A stretch of DNA of 64,000 bases from DATJBF01 sp035515475 (GTDB lineage Bacteria; Verrucomicrobiota; Verrucomicrobiia; Palsa-1439), in contig DATJBF010000033.1 of assembly GCA_035515475.1 (NCBI GenBank), positions 1 through 64,000 on the forward strand, in the 5' to 3' direction. Within the stretch, counting starts at the first letter, position 1; each line of letters opens with the position of its first letter. A model generated the notes under the pieces. The model had not been told where the DNA came from and searched no databases. It saw only the letters and a program-made list of their open reading frames with translations. Shown here piece after piece: positions 26,093 to 34,925 of this stretch. A program made the translations under genes and the position numbers.

Positions 26093-26272
26093 TCAACCCG
26101 CCGAGACGCGCAGTTCCTCCACCTCGCCGCCGCGGACTCGGACCGCCACCGAGATGGGACGACAGCACACCTCGCAGTCGGCAACGAACTCAACCCGGCC
26201 CTCCGTTGGGTCGAATGGCAGATTGAACTCCTCACCGCAATTCGGACAGGTGATGGTAAGAAACTCGTTCAT
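26093..26272 (-). CDS. CPXCG motif-containing cysteine-rich small protein
   Basis: 59 residues with a zinc-ribbon-like layout: FLTITCPNCGEEF and, 27 residues on, ADCEVCCRP. This is the Cys_rich_CPXCG family of small zinc-binding proteins whose role is not established. The ATG at 26272 fits the domain; the longer frame to 26347 adds a basic, non-conserved stretch. It is the first gene of a minus-strand group continuing into the FAD oxidoreductase and radical SAM genes. Confidence 0.8.
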   Translation of the reverse strand: MNEFLTITCPNCGEEFNLPFDPTEGRVEFVADCEVCCRPISVAVRVRGGEVEELRVSAG

Positions 26273-26412
26273 GGCGCGCGGGGTTGGTTGTCGGACTCTC
26301 TTGTACACCGGTTTTGCCGACTCCGCCAGCCGTCGTGACAACTCCAACTAAACACTTGTCATGGAATCCAATTTCCGCCAGAGTGCAAACTCGCGAGTTT
26401 CAGAGGAGGTCC

Positions 26413-27870
26413 ATGATCCAATTCAGGAATCGAATCTTGTTTGTCGGCTACGGCGCCGTGGCACAGTGTACGTTGCCGATTCTGGTGAAACAACTCGACG
26501 TGCCGTGCCGGAACATCACCGTCATGGACTTCGAGGATCGGCGGGCGGTGCTGCGACCGTGGATGAGACGCGGCGTCCGGTTCGTCCAGAAGCGCGTGAC
26601 CCGCGCCAACCTCGGCTCCCTGCTGGGACGATATCTCACCGCCGGCGACGTGCTTATCGATCTGGCGTGGAACATCGATTGTTGCGAGATTCTTCAATGG
26701 TGTCACGACCGGGGCGTTTTGTACGTCAACACCTCGGTCGAGTTGTGGGACCCGTACGAGAACGCCCGGAACGCCCCGCCCCAAAAAATGACGTTGTACT
26801 GGCGGCACATGAACGTCCGCCGCATCACCGCCAGGTGGCGCCGGCCCGGCCCGACCGCCGTTTTGGAGCACGGCGCGAATCCCGGCCTGATTTCGCATTT
26901 CACCAAGCAAGGTCTGATCGACATCGGCCGGCGGCTCATCGCCGACAAGAAGGTCAGAGGACGGACCGCGGACGAAATCCGGCAGTTGATGGCCGACCGC
27001 ACGTTCAACCGGCTGGCGATGAAACTTGGCCTCAAGGTCATCCACTGCAGCGAACGCGACACGCAGATTTCCGACCAGCCCAAGCAGGTGGACGAGTTCG
27101 TGAACACCTGGAGCGTGGAAGGATTCCGCGAGGAAGGGACAACGACGGCGGAAATGGGCTGGGGCACGCACGAGAAGGAACTGCCGGCGCTGGCCTACGA
27201 GCACCAGACCGGGCCGCGCAACCAGATTTGCCTCGCCCGGATGGGCATCAACACCTGGGTCCGATCGTGGGTACCGGACTATTGCATCCACGGCATGGTC
27301 GTCCGCCACGGTGAAGCGTTCACCATTTCCGACCGGCTCACCGTGCGGAAGAACGGCCGGGCCGTTTATCGGCCGACCGTGCACTACGCCTACTGTCCCG
27401 CGGATTGTGCCATTGCATCGTTGAATGAATTGCGCGGCTACGACTACAAGCTGCAGGAAAAGCAGCGGATCATGAACGACGAGATCACCAGTGGCGCGGA
27501 CATCCTCGGCGCCCTGCTGATGGGACACGCTTACAAATCGTGGTGGACGGGGAGCGACCTCAGCATCGAGGAATCGCGTCGGTTGGTGCCGCACCAGAAC
27601 GCCACGACGATGCAGGTCGCCGTCTCGGTCGTCGCCGCCACGGCCTGGATGGTCGAGAACCCGGATCGGGGCGTCTGCGTGCCCGACGATCTGCCGCACG
27701 ATTACGTCCTGAAAATCGCCAAGCCGTACCTCGGCAAGTGGATCTCGAAACCGGCCGACTGGACGCCGCTCAAACACTACACCAACCCGTTTCGGCGGCA
27801 CAGCCATCCGGCGATCGATCGGAATGATCCCTGGCAGTTCAAGAACTTCCTGATCACGGACAAAGGCTAG
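26413..27870 (+). CDS. hss: Homospermidine synthase
   Basis: A 485-residue bacterial-type homospermidine synthase (EC 2.5.1.44), normal in length. The N-terminal Rossmann motif is ILFVGYGAVAQ, followed by the lysine-dehydrogenase-like core (VLIDLAWNIDC; EHGANPGLISHF). NAD-dependent catalysis joins two putrescine molecules, or spermidine and putrescine, to sym-homospermidine. GAGGAGGT at 26403-26410 fixes the ATG at 26413. It lies 2 bp before the ornithine decarboxylase gene, so precursor supply and condensation are coupled in one operon. The presence of homospermidine instead of spermidine as main polyamine is inferred, since no spermidine synthase or AdoMetDC is seen in the window. Confidence 0.92.
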   Translation: MIQFRNRILFVGYGAVAQCTLPILVKQLDVPCRNITVMDFEDRRAVLRPWMRRGVRFVQKRVTRANLGSLLGRYLTAGDVLIDLAWNIDCCEILQWCHDRGVLYVNTSVELWDPYENARNAPPQKMTLYWRHMNVRRITARWRRPGPTAVLEHGANPGLISHFTKQGLIDIGRRLIADKKVRGRTADEIRQLMADRTFNRLAMKLGLKVIHCSERDTQISDQPKQVDEFVNTWSVEGFREEGTTTAEMGWGTHEKELPALAYEHQTGPRNQICLARMGINTWVRSWVPDYCIHGMVVRHGEAFTISDRLTVRKNGRAVYRPTVHYAYCPADCAIASLNELRGYDYKLQEKQRIMNDEITSGADILGALLMGHAYKSWWTGSDLSIEESRRLVPHQNATTMQVAVSVVAATAWMVENPDRGVCVPDDLPHDYVLKIAKPYLGKWISKPADWTPLKHYTNPFRRHSHPAIDRNDPWQFKNFLITDKG

Positions 27871-27872
27871 AG

Positions 27873-29015
27873 ATGGCTGCTCTTACCGCGCTGAAAAAGC
27901 TCGCCCGCGAGCACGGCACGCCGCTGTTCGTGATCGACCATGACGAATTGCGGCACAACTACGCGGCGTTCCGGAAGTGCCTGCCGCGCGTGCAGGCCTA
28001 CTACGCGGTCAAGGCCAATCCCGACCCCGAGATCGTCCGCACGTTGTTCAAGGCGGGGGCCAGCTTCGATGTGGCGTCGTTGCCGGAATTGCGGGTCGTC
28101 TGCGAGAACATCAAAGATCTGCCGGCCAAGAAGCGTCAGCAGTGGATCTGGGACCGGATCATCTACGCCAACCCGATCAAGGCCAACGAGACGCTGGCCG
28201 AACTCAACTACTACAATCCCCTGGTGACCTACGACAACGCCGAGGAAATCCGCAAAATCCGCCAGTACGCACCCGAGGCCGGGCTGGCGCTGCGGCTGAA
28301 GGTGGCCAACACCGGCGCGATGGTCGAGTTGTCCTCAAAGTTCGGCGCCGCGCCCGGGGAGGCGGTCGACCTGATCCTCGAAGCCGACCGGGCCGGGCTG
28401 GTCGTCGAAGGGTTGAGTTTCCACGTGGGCAGCCAGACGACGAACTTCGAGAACTACGTTCAGGCCATCAATCTCGCCGCCAACGTTTTCAAGGAAGCCC
28501 GGGACCGCGGCTATAAAAAGATGAACCTGCTCGACATTGGCGGCGGGTTCCCGGCCCCGTACGATGCCCGCGTCAAGCCGTTCCGGGACCTCGCCAGAAT
28601 CATCAACCGCGAGCTGGACCGGTTGTTTCCCGGTGATGTTCAGATTCTCGCCGAGCCGGGACGGTTCATGGTGGCCACGGCCGGCCAGGCAATTTCGAAG
28701 ATCATCGGCAAAGCCGTGCGCGACGGCAAACTCTGCTATTACATCGACGACGGCGTGTACCACACCTTCTCCGGCGTCATCTTCGACCACTGCCACTACC
28801 ATCTGAAGTCGTTCAAAAAGGGGCCGACACGGATTTGCTCGGTGTTCGGTCCCACGTGTGATGCCCTGGACGTCGTCTCGATGGCTGAGAGCCTACCGGC
28901 CAACCTCGAACTCGGCGACCTGCTGTATTGCGAGAACATCGGCGCCTACAGCCAAGCGTCGTCGACACACTTCAACGGGTTCCCACCCGCCAAAGTCGTC
29001 CACGTCAACCAGTAG
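27873..29015 (+). CDS. Ornithine decarboxylase (alanine-racemase fold, fold type III)
   Basis: A 380-residue PLP enzyme. The Schiff-base Lys is K47 in YYAVKANPDP. DIGGGFP (221-227) and EPGRFM (261-266) bind the PLP phosphate, and FGPTCDALD has the catalytic Cys (C329) and the Asp that recognises the distal amine. This C-x-x-x-D form separates ornithine/lysine decarboxylases from diaminopimelate and carboxynorspermidine decarboxylases. The product is putrescine, the substrate of the homospermidine synthase just upstream. Lysine might also be accepted. It converges with potD; the stops are 23 bp apart and no classic terminator is seen. Confidence 0.9.
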   Translation: MAALTALKKLAREHGTPLFVIDHDELRHNYAAFRKCLPRVQAYYAVKANPDPEIVRTLFKAGASFDVASLPELRVVCENIKDLPAKKRQQWIWDRIIYANPIKANETLAELNYYNPLVTYDNAEEIRKIRQYAPEAGLALRLKVANTGAMVELSSKFGAAPGEAVDLILEADRAGLVVEGLSFHVGSQTTNFENYVQAINLAANVFKEARDRGYKKMNLLDIGGGFPAPYDARVKPFRDLARIINRELDRLFPGDVQILAEPGRFMVATAGQAISKIIGKAVRDGKLCYYIDDGVYHTFSGVIFDHCHYHLKSFKKGPTRICSVFGPTCDALDVVSMAESLPANLELGDLLYCENIGAYSQASSTHFNGFPPAKVVHVNQ

Positions 29016-29038
29016 CGCGTCCGGCGGCGCCGGTGCTG

Positions 29039-30073
29039 CTACTTTGATTTGATCGAGGTCCAGAGTTCGTCGTACCACGGGCCTTTGGCGCCGAGGTCTT
29101 TGACGAACTCGAGCACTTTCATCTGTTCTTCCGACGGATAGATGGCGATGTTCTTCAGGTCGGCCGGGTTGATGAACTCGCGCGACGCCGCATTCGGCGT
29201 GGCGTATTGGTTGAAGTTCGACAATTGGGCCCCGACCTTGGCGTCGAGGATGTAGTTGATGAACTTCTCGGCCATCAGGCGGTTGGGCGCCTTGTCCGGC
29301 ACGGCCATGTTGTCGAGCCAGATTTCCGAGCCTTCGCGCGGAACGAAGAAGTAGGTGTTGGGATCTTCTTTCATGCCACGGACGGCGTCGCCGTTGTAGA
29401 CCATGCCGAGCTTGCAGACCCGGGCCAGCACTTTGTTTTTGACGCCGACGCCGCCCTCGAATCCCAGCGAACGTTTCTTGGCGTTGAGGAGCAGGTCGCG
29501 CGCTTCTCGCAGCTGCCTCTTGTCGACGGTATTCAGGCTGTACCCTTTGTACTTCAACGCGGCGCCGATGCAGGAGCGGGTATCATCAATCATCAGGAAC
29601 GAGCCGATCGATTTCTTCGGGTCAAAGATCAGCCCCCAGGTCTCGTCGATCTTCTCGTCCTTGCCCTTCCGGACAAACAGGCCGACCGTGCCCCATTGGT
29701 AGGGGACTGTGTATTTGTTGCCGGGGTCGTAGTCGCGGTTGCCAAATTTCGGGTCGATGTTCTTCATGTTGGGGATGTTCTCGCGGCGCAACGGCGCGAG
29801 CAGCCCGTTCTTGATCAGGGCCGGGATGATGTAGTCGGACGGCACGCAGATGTCGTACTGCTCATCGCCGCCGCCTTCGAGCTTGGCCATCATGCTCTCG
29901 TTGTCTTCATAGAGATCGACGGTGACCTTGCAATCGTTTTCTTTGGCGAAGCTATCGATGATCTTCGGGTCGATATATTCGCTCCAGATGAAGATGTTGA
30001 GCTTGTTCTTCTGCGCCCACGCCGAGGCGGCCACCAACACCGAGACGGCGAACACAATCAATCGTTTGTACAT
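29039..30073 (-). CDS. potD: Polyamine ABC transporter substrate-binding protein PotD/PotF
   Basis: A 344-residue periplasmic protein. A signal peptide ends near AWAQ, followed by KLNIFIWSEYIDPKI, the classic opening of spermidine/putrescine-binding proteins. Typical segments are DICVPSDYIIPALIKNGLL, PYQWGTVGLFV and YNGDAVRGM. It delivers polyamine to PotBC. The ribosome site AGGAGG sits across the potC stop region, so it is the last gene of the minus-strand pot operon. Specificity for putrescine, spermidine or homospermidine cannot be read with confidence. Confidence 0.93.
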   Translation of the reverse strand: MYKRLIVFAVSVLVAASAWAQKNKLNIFIWSEYIDPKIIDSFAKENDCKVTVDLYEDNESMMAKLEGGGDEQYDICVPSDYIIPALIKNGLLAPLRRENIPNMKNIDPKFGNRDYDPGNKYTVPYQWGTVGLFVRKGKDEKIDETWGLIFDPKKSIGSFLMIDDTRSCIGAALKYKGYSLNTVDKRQLREARDLLLNAKKRSLGFEGGVGVKNKVLARVCKLGMVYNGDAVRGMKEDPNTYFFVPREGSEIWLDNMAVPDKAPNRLMAEKFINYILDAKVGAQLSNFNQYATPNAASREFINPADLKNIAIYPSEEQMKVLEFVKDLGAKGPWYDELWTSIKSK

Positions 30074-30075
30074 GG

Positions 30076-30876
30076 TTATCCTCCTGACGGTTGGCGGGGC
30101 CGCTGCAGCGCCGCGACCCCAATGGTTCCGACCACCGACGCCAGCACAATCACCGTGGACAATGCGTTGATGTCCGGCGTGATGCCGCGCTTGACCGATG
30201 AATAAATCAAAATGGGCAAGGTTGTCGCTCCTACACCTGTGGTGAAGAAACTAACAACAAAATCGTCAAGGCTCAATGTAAAAGCGAGCATCCCTCCCGC
30301 CAGCACACCGGGCACCATCAGCGGAAACGTGACGCTCCAGAACGTTTGCCACGTGCTCGCGCCCAGGTCGTGCGCCGCTTCCTCGATGGACGGATCCATT
30401 CCCGCCAGCCGGGAGCGGACGACAATCGCCACGAACGGAATCTGAAAGGTGATGTGCGCGATCATCATCGTCACCAGGCCCATGGTGAACCACTGCAGCA
30501 GATCACTGATCAATTTGAAGAACGCCAGCATGGCCACCGCCATCACGATGTCGGGAATCACCACGGGAATGTACATCATGAGGGAGAACAGCTTCTTGCC
30601 CGGGAACCAGTACCGGCTCAGACCGTAACCGAGCATTGTCCCCAGCCCGGTCGCAACCACCGTGCTCACCACGGCCAGCACGATCGTGTTCTTGGTCGCG
30701 GAAATCTTGTCGGGGCTGTCGAGCAGCCTCCCGTACCACTGCGTCGTGAACCCCATCCAGGGCCCGCCGTGCCGGGCCGAGTTGAACGAGAAGATGATCA
30801 CCACCACAATCGGGGCATACATGAACACGAAGAGGAACGCCGAAATCAGCCACAGGGGTAGCGACAAGCGCCTCAC
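30076..30876 (-). CDS. potC: Polyamine ABC transporter permease PotC
   Basis: 266 residues with six membrane helices. The EAA loop contacting the ATPase is EEAAHDLGASTWQTFWSVTFPL. The start is GTG 30876, which overlaps the potB stop by 4 bp; the much longer open frame to 31491 covers potB in another frame and is not coding. Together with PotB it forms the channel for uptake of putrescine or spermidine-like polyamines. Confidence 0.92.
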   Translation of the reverse strand: MRRLSLPLWLISAFLFVFMYAPIVVVIIFSFNSARHGGPWMGFTTQWYGRLLDSPDKISATKNTIVLAVVSTVVATGLGTMLGYGLSRYWFPGKKLFSLMMYIPVVIPDIVMAVAMLAFFKLISDLLQWFTMGLVTMMIAHITFQIPFVAIVVRSRLAGMDPSIEEAAHDLGASTWQTFWSVTFPLMVPGVLAGGMLAFTLSLDDFVVSFFTTGVGATTLPILIYSSVKRGITPDINALSTVIVLASVVGTIGVAALQRPRQPSGG

Positions 30877-31793
30877 AGCAGTTCCCCGCCCTTCTCGCCG
30901 GCAAACCGGGCGTAGACCCACAACCCCACCAGCACAATCCCCATCCCGACAAACGCAATCGCCGAGCCGAAGGGCCAATCGCGACTCTGCAGGAACTGCT
31001 GCTGGATGGCGTTGCCCATCATCACCGTCTTGGCCCCGCCGAGCAGGTCGGGAATCACAAACTGTCCCGTCGCCGGAATGAATACCAACACGATGCCGGC
31101 CACCAAACCGGGCGTCACCTGCGGCAGAATCGCGTGCCAGAACACCCGCAGTCCGTCCGCCCCCAGATCGCTGGCGGCCTCCGCGATGCTCCAATCGATT
31201 TTCTCCACCGATGAATACAACGGGAGCACCAGGAACGGCAGATAATCGCACACCATGCCGATGTAAATCGCCATCGCGCTCGGATAGAGCGGGTGCCCCG
31301 GTGCGACCAAATGCAGCAGCGCCGCCAGGCGCGTGAGCGGACTCTCCGGCGCGAACAGGATTTGCCACGCGTAGGTGCGGATCAGCAGGTTCGTCCAGAA
31401 GGGGATCAGCACGAGGGTCAACGCCAGGTTCTTGTTCCGGGCCGGCAACGCGGCAATGAAAAACGCCAACGGCAGGGCTGCCAACATGCAAAATATGGCC
31501 GTGCCGGCGCCCAGCCCGAGACTGCGCAGGATGATCTGTGGGTACAGCAGGTCGAACCCGAAGAACCCGAAGCCGGCAAACCTCGTGTAATTCTCAACCG
31601 TGAACGGCCGCTCGTATCCGCCCACCTCGCCGCGCGTCAGGAAGCTAACCACGCCGATCCACAGCAGCGGCAACAGCAGGAAGAACGTGACCCAGAAAAT
31701 GCCCGGCCCGCTCGTCAACGTCGAGCGGATCATGTGACTGCGAGTGGTCAACTGCTCGCCGAATTTGACCTCGCCTTTGCGTTTGGCAGTCAT
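30873..31793 (-). CDS. potB: Polyamine ABC transporter permease PotB
   Basis: 306 residues. The first hydrophobic helix follows the GIFWVTFFLLLPLLWIG segment, the EAA loop is AEAASDLGADGLRVFWHAILPQV, and six helices are visible. The ATG at 31793 overlaps the stop of the DUF559 gene by 4 bp (ATGA), so in this genome potB translation is coupled to an unrelated gene rather than directly to potA. A shorter start (MIRSTL) is possible. Operon order on the minus strand is potA, DUF559, potB, potC, potD. Confidence 0.92.
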   Translation of the reverse strand: MTAKRKGEVKFGEQLTTRSHMIRSTLTSGPGIFWVTFFLLLPLLWIGVVSFLTRGEVGGYERPFTVENYTRFAGFGFFGFDLLYPQIILRSLGLGAGTAIFCMLAALPLAFFIAALPARNKNLALTLVLIPFWTNLLIRTYAWQILFAPESPLTRLAALLHLVAPGHPLYPSAMAIYIGMVCDYLPFLVLPLYSSVEKIDWSIAEAASDLGADGLRVFWHAILPQVTPGLVAGIVLVFIPATGQFVIPDLLGGAKTVMMGNAIQQQFLQSRDWPFGSAIAFVGMGIVLVGLWVYARFAGEKGGELL

Positions 31794-32248
31794 GCCGTCT
31801 TGCGTTCCCTCTCCCTTGCCCCGCAAGGGAGAGGGTCAGGGCGAGGGTTCTTGACCTGCTGCAGTTCCCTATCGATCGTCAAGAGAACTGCCTCGCCTTC
31901 CGTTTGCAGCTCAAAGTTCCAGAACCGCACCGTGCGAATCCCATGCTCCGCCAGATACCGATCCTTATCCCGATCGTGTTGACGCACGGTCGGCTCCCCG
32001 TGTGGATCACCATCCAATTCGACGGCCAACTTCGCCCTCGCGCAGTAGAAATCCAATACATATGGTCCGACTGGATGCTGACGCCGAAACTTGACCCGCG
32101 CGAAGCGCCGCGCACGCAACTCATTCCACAACGTCCGTCCGGCCCAAGTCGGTTGCTTGCGGAGGCGACGAGCGAATGACACGGCCCCCTCACCTTGATC
32201 CTCTCCCCGCTTGCGGGGAGAGGGAACCGACTGTTGGAATCTAATCAT
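31790..32248 (-). CDS. DUF559 (Vsr-like) endonuclease-fold protein inserted in the pot operon
   Basis: 152 residues, PD-(D/E)xK superfamily DUF559. The core is TLWNELRARRF, FRRQHPVGPYVLDFYC (the Asp of the active site), KLAVELDGDPH and TVRFWNFEL. Both ends of the reading frame are translated repeat: PSPRKRGEDQGEGA at the N side and NPRPDPLPCGARERE at the C side. Its ATG (32246-32248) overlaps the potA stop as ATGATTAG and its TGA overlaps the potB ATG. Members of this family are solo genes found scattered in genomes, frequently beside such repeats; function unknown. It is the only non-transport gene in the pot operon. Confidence 0.85.
   Translation of the reverse strand: MIRFQQSVPSPRKRGEDQGEGAVSFARRLRKQPTWAGRTLWNELRARRFARVKFRRQHPVGPYVLDFYCARAKLAVELDGDPHGEPTVRQHDRDKDRYLAEHGIRTVRFWNFELQTEGEAVLLTIDRELQQVKNPRPDPLPCGARERERKTA
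31807..31847. repeat. Left palindromic repeat flanking the DUF559 gene
   Basis: CCCTCTCCCTTGCCCCGCAA, then GGGAGAGGG, TCAGGGCGAGGG. It contains a nested stem (CTCCCTTG / CAAGGGAG). It is the inverted counterpart of the repeat at 32185-32224. Confidence 0.8.
32185..32224. repeat. Right palindromic repeat flanking the DUF559 gene
   Basis: CCCCCTCACCTTGATCCTCT, then CCCCGCTTGCGGGGAGAGGG, with a nested stem (CCTCTCCCCGC / GCGGGGAGAGG). Read on the minus strand it matches the left copy, so the two form imperfect terminal inverted repeats about 335 bp apart. Confidence 0.8.
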
Positions 32249-33335
32249 CCAACACCAGCAGACCTGCCGCGGGCAAATACACAACCGCTTCCTGCCCGAT
32301 GTCGAAACCTTGCGAGCCGACCTTGACGTTCATCGCCTCGGCCGTCAACCGCTGTTCGGCCGAGCGCAACACGTAGTGCGTCTCCGACCCGATATAAATC
32401 AACTCCTCGACCTTCACTTTCACGCGGTTTTCACCCGCCTGCTCGTTGGCCGGCAGCAGCGTGACTTTCTCCGGCCGAATCGCCAGCGTGAATTTGTCGC
32501 GTTGCACCGCGTCCGAGGAGCTCTGCCCAAACTCGACGCGCAACGCGCCCATGGACGTTTGCACCATCGCCCCGGTTCTGTCGCGGCGCGTGACGGTCGC
32601 ATCGATGAGGTTGCACGACCCGAGAAACTGGCTGACGTAACGCGTGCGCGGATGCTCGTACAGGGACTCGGCTTCGCCCATTTGCTCGATCTTGCCGAGG
32701 CGCATGACGGCGATGCGGTCGCTCATCACCAGCGCCTCCTCCTGATCGTGCGTGACGTAGATGAATGTGATGCCCAGACGCCGCTGCAATTGCAGTAACT
32801 CGACCTGGAGTTGCTTGCGCAGCTTGAGGTCGAGCGCCCCGAGCGGTTCGTCCAACAACAATCCCTGCGGCTCGTTGACCACCGCCCGGGCCAGCGCCAC
32901 CCGTTGCTTTTGGCCTCCCGAGAGTTGCGCCGGCTTGCGATTTGCCAGGGGAGCGATCTCCACAAGGTCCATGACCTTTTTCACACGCTCGGCGATCTCG
33001 GGTTTGGCGACGCGTTTCATCCGCAGACCAAACGCGATGTTGTCGTACACCGTCAGATGGGGAAATAGCGCGTACGACTGGAACACGGTGTTCACGGGCC
33101 GCCGATGGGCCGGGATCTCACGGGCGTCGACTCCACCGATGCGGACGACCCCCTCATCCGGCATGTCCAGTCCGCCGACGATCCGCAGCAACGTGGTCTT
33201 GCCACAGCCGGACGGGCCGAGCAGTGAGAAAAATTCGCCTTGACGGATCTTTACGCTGACGTGGGAAAGCGCTTCGACGTCACCAAACCGTCTGACCAGA
33301 TTCTCAACCTCAATTGCTGGGGTATCGTTCGCCAT
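32241..33335 (-). CDS. potA: Polyamine ABC transporter ATPase PotA
   Basis: 364 residues. Walker A is GPSGCGKTT, the signature is LSGGQKQRVALARA, Walker B is GLLLDEPLGALD and the switch is THDQ. A C-terminal regulatory TOBE-like domain follows (TLAIRPEKVTLL). ATG 33335 is the start; the open frame beyond it is not conserved. It is the first gene of the pot operon and energises PotBC. It is divergent from the porin gene across a 148-bp region containing a 14-bp palindrome. Confidence 0.93.
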   Translation of the reverse strand: MANDTPAIEVENLVRRFGDVEALSHVSVKIRQGEFFSLLGPSGCGKTTLLRIVGGLDMPDEGVVRIGGVDAREIPAHRRPVNTVFQSYALFPHLTVYDNIAFGLRMKRVAKPEIAERVKKVMDLVEIAPLANRKPAQLSGGQKQRVALARAVVNEPQGLLLDEPLGALDLKLRKQLQVELLQLQRRLGITFIYVTHDQEEALVMSDRIAVMRLGKIEQMGEAESLYEHPRTRYVSQFLGSCNLIDATVTRRDRTGAMVQTSMGALRVEFGQSSSDAVQRDKFTLAIRPEKVTLLPANEQAGENRVKVKVEELIYIGSETHYVLRSAEQRLTAEAMNVKVGSQGFDIGQEAVVYLPAAGLLVLDD

Positions 33336-33341
33336 CCTCGT

Positions 33342-33355
33342 GACTCCGCGGAGTC
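33342..33355. promoter_or_regulatory. Perfect 14-bp palindrome just upstream of potA
   Basis: GACTCCGCGGAGTC lies 7 bp upstream of the potA ATG and would overlap its translation-initiation region. It could be an operator or RNA hairpin controlling potA. GGAGTCGCGAC follows it, the same 11 bases that end the 20-bp repeats at 121 and 9201, so it may instead be a dispersed repeat. Confidence 0.35.
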
Positions 33356-33483
33356 GCGACGTACGCTGACCATAGCAAAAGCCGACGGCAATGCGACAAA
33401 AAACTTTGAGCCACTGCGGGCTTGACAATTGGAACGCGCAGTCAGAAGCTCAGCCCCAGCAGCCAACCGATCAGGAGGAACAC

Positions 33484-34749
33484 ATGAAGAGCGTTGTGAC
33501 GGCCGTGTGTGTAGCATCTTTGCTGACCGTGGTGCCCCCTTTTGCCTCGCGCGCGGACGAGGGATCGTCAACCCCCGCCGGTGAGACCGACTGGAAGAAG
33601 ATGTACGAGGAGCAAAAGGAACGGAACGACTCCCTGGAGAAGCGAATTGCCATCTTGGAGGACAAGAGCACCCAGGGCGTTTACGTGGTGACGGAGGACA
33701 TTCCGGAGTCGACCCTCGGCTTCTTGAAGAAGACGGAGATCGACGGCTATCTCTCCGCTTCGTACTTCTACAACTTCGATCATCCCACCGATCACATCAA
33801 TTTGGGCCGAGGATTCGACTCGCGATCGGACGAATTCATGGCCAATAAACTGGTGGTGCGCATCGGTCACCCAATCGACTACAGCGCGTTCGATTGGCTG
33901 GCCGGTTATTCGGCGAAATTCATCTTCGGCCAGGACGCGGAACTCACGCAGGCACAGGGCCTCAGCCTCGGTCCTGACGGCGACCTCTTCGAAGCCAATC
34001 TGACCGTGAACGTCCCCATCGGGAGCGGACTGAAGGTGACGCTGGGCAAGTTTGGGACCACCATGGGCTACGAATCGAGTTTCACGGAAGAGAACTTCAA
34101 CTGGTCGGGCGGATACCAATGGCTGTTTGCCGAGCCGTTCACCCACACCGGCGTGCTGTTGTCGTACCAAGCCACGTCTGAGCTGGAGTTGAAAGTGACT
34201 CTTAACAACGGCTGGGACGTCGTCGCCGACAACAACCACGGCAAATCGTTGATGGGTACCGCAACCTATACGGTCAACGACAAGCTCAGCATGGCATTGA
34301 CCGGCTATGGCGGCCCCGAACAGGATGACAACAGCTCGAACTGGCGTAAAGGCGTCGACTTCTGGATCGATGACAAGCTCACGCCGAAGATCGAGGCCGT
34401 CGCCCAACTCGACTACGGCGCCGAGGACGGGGCTGACGTCAACGGCGGGAAAGCCGAATGGTTCGGCCTCGGCGGGTGGTTGGTGTACACGTTCAACGAT
34501 AAATGGAACGTAGCCACCCGGGCCGACTACTTCAGGGATCCCGACGGCGCGCGCACCGGCGATACATTCGGATTGGCCGCCGGCCAGGGCCAGGAACTTT
34601 GCAGCGTCACGCTGACAGTCAACTTCAAGCCCGTGGAAGCTTTGAAGCTGGCTCCCGAGTTCCGCTGGGATCACTCGTCAGTCGACACGGCTTTTGAAGG
34701 TCACGAGACCCAAGTCACATTGGGGTTCGGAGCGGTCTACAGCTACTAG
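33484..34749 (+). CDS. BBP2/OmpL-like outer-membrane beta-barrel porin
   Basis: 421 residues. A signal peptide (SVVTAVCVASLLTVVPPFASRA) precedes a short charged coiled coil (KMYEEQKERNDSLEKRIAIL), then a beta-barrel rich in alternating strands ending in aromatic residues (FGAVYSY at the C terminus). The internal pattern fits BBP2-type OmpL-like porins. It probably sits in the outer membrane and admits small solutes; its position between pot and patA suggests polyamine or amino-acid uptake (inference). AGGAGG at 33473-33478 supports the ATG. TTGACA lies at 33422-33427 but has no good -10 box. Confidence 0.8.
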   Translation: MKSVVTAVCVASLLTVVPPFASRADEGSSTPAGETDWKKMYEEQKERNDSLEKRIAILEDKSTQGVYVVTEDIPESTLGFLKKTEIDGYLSASYFYNFDHPTDHINLGRGFDSRSDEFMANKLVVRIGHPIDYSAFDWLAGYSAKFIFGQDAELTQAQGLSLGPDGDLFEANLTVNVPIGSGLKVTLGKFGTTMGYESSFTEENFNWSGGYQWLFAEPFTHTGVLLSYQATSELELKVTLNNGWDVVADNNHGKSLMGTATYTVNDKLSMALTGYGGPEQDDNSSNWRKGVDFWIDDKLTPKIEAVAQLDYGAEDGADVNGGKAEWFGLGGWLVYTFNDKWNVATRADYFRDPDGARTGDTFGLAAGQGQELCSVTLTVNFKPVEALKLAPEFRWDHSSVDTAFEGHETQVTLGFGAVYSY

Positions 34750-34779
34750 TTTGGTTGGTTAACAAGGGTCTTTGAAAAC

Positions 34780-34812
34780 GCCACGGTCGCAGAGGCGCGA
34801 CCGTGGCGCTTT
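34780..34812 (+). terminator. Hairpin terminator after the porin gene
   Basis: GCCACGGTCGC (34780-34790), loop AGAGGC, GCGACCGTGGC (34797-34807), a perfect 11-bp stem followed by GCTTT. The T tract is short, so termination may be weak. Confidence 0.6.
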
Positions 34813-34925
34813 AGCTTCTGGTCTTTCGCACGTAACATCCTGATGGCAAGCAAATTAGATATTTAGCTGGCCGCTTACAGGCCGTTGTGGTATGGTAGCT
34901 TCGACCCGCGGCAGGGACGGCTGTT

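Noticed and set aside
29016..29038. Terminator between ODC and potD
   Set aside because: Only 23 bp with no clear hairpin and T run.
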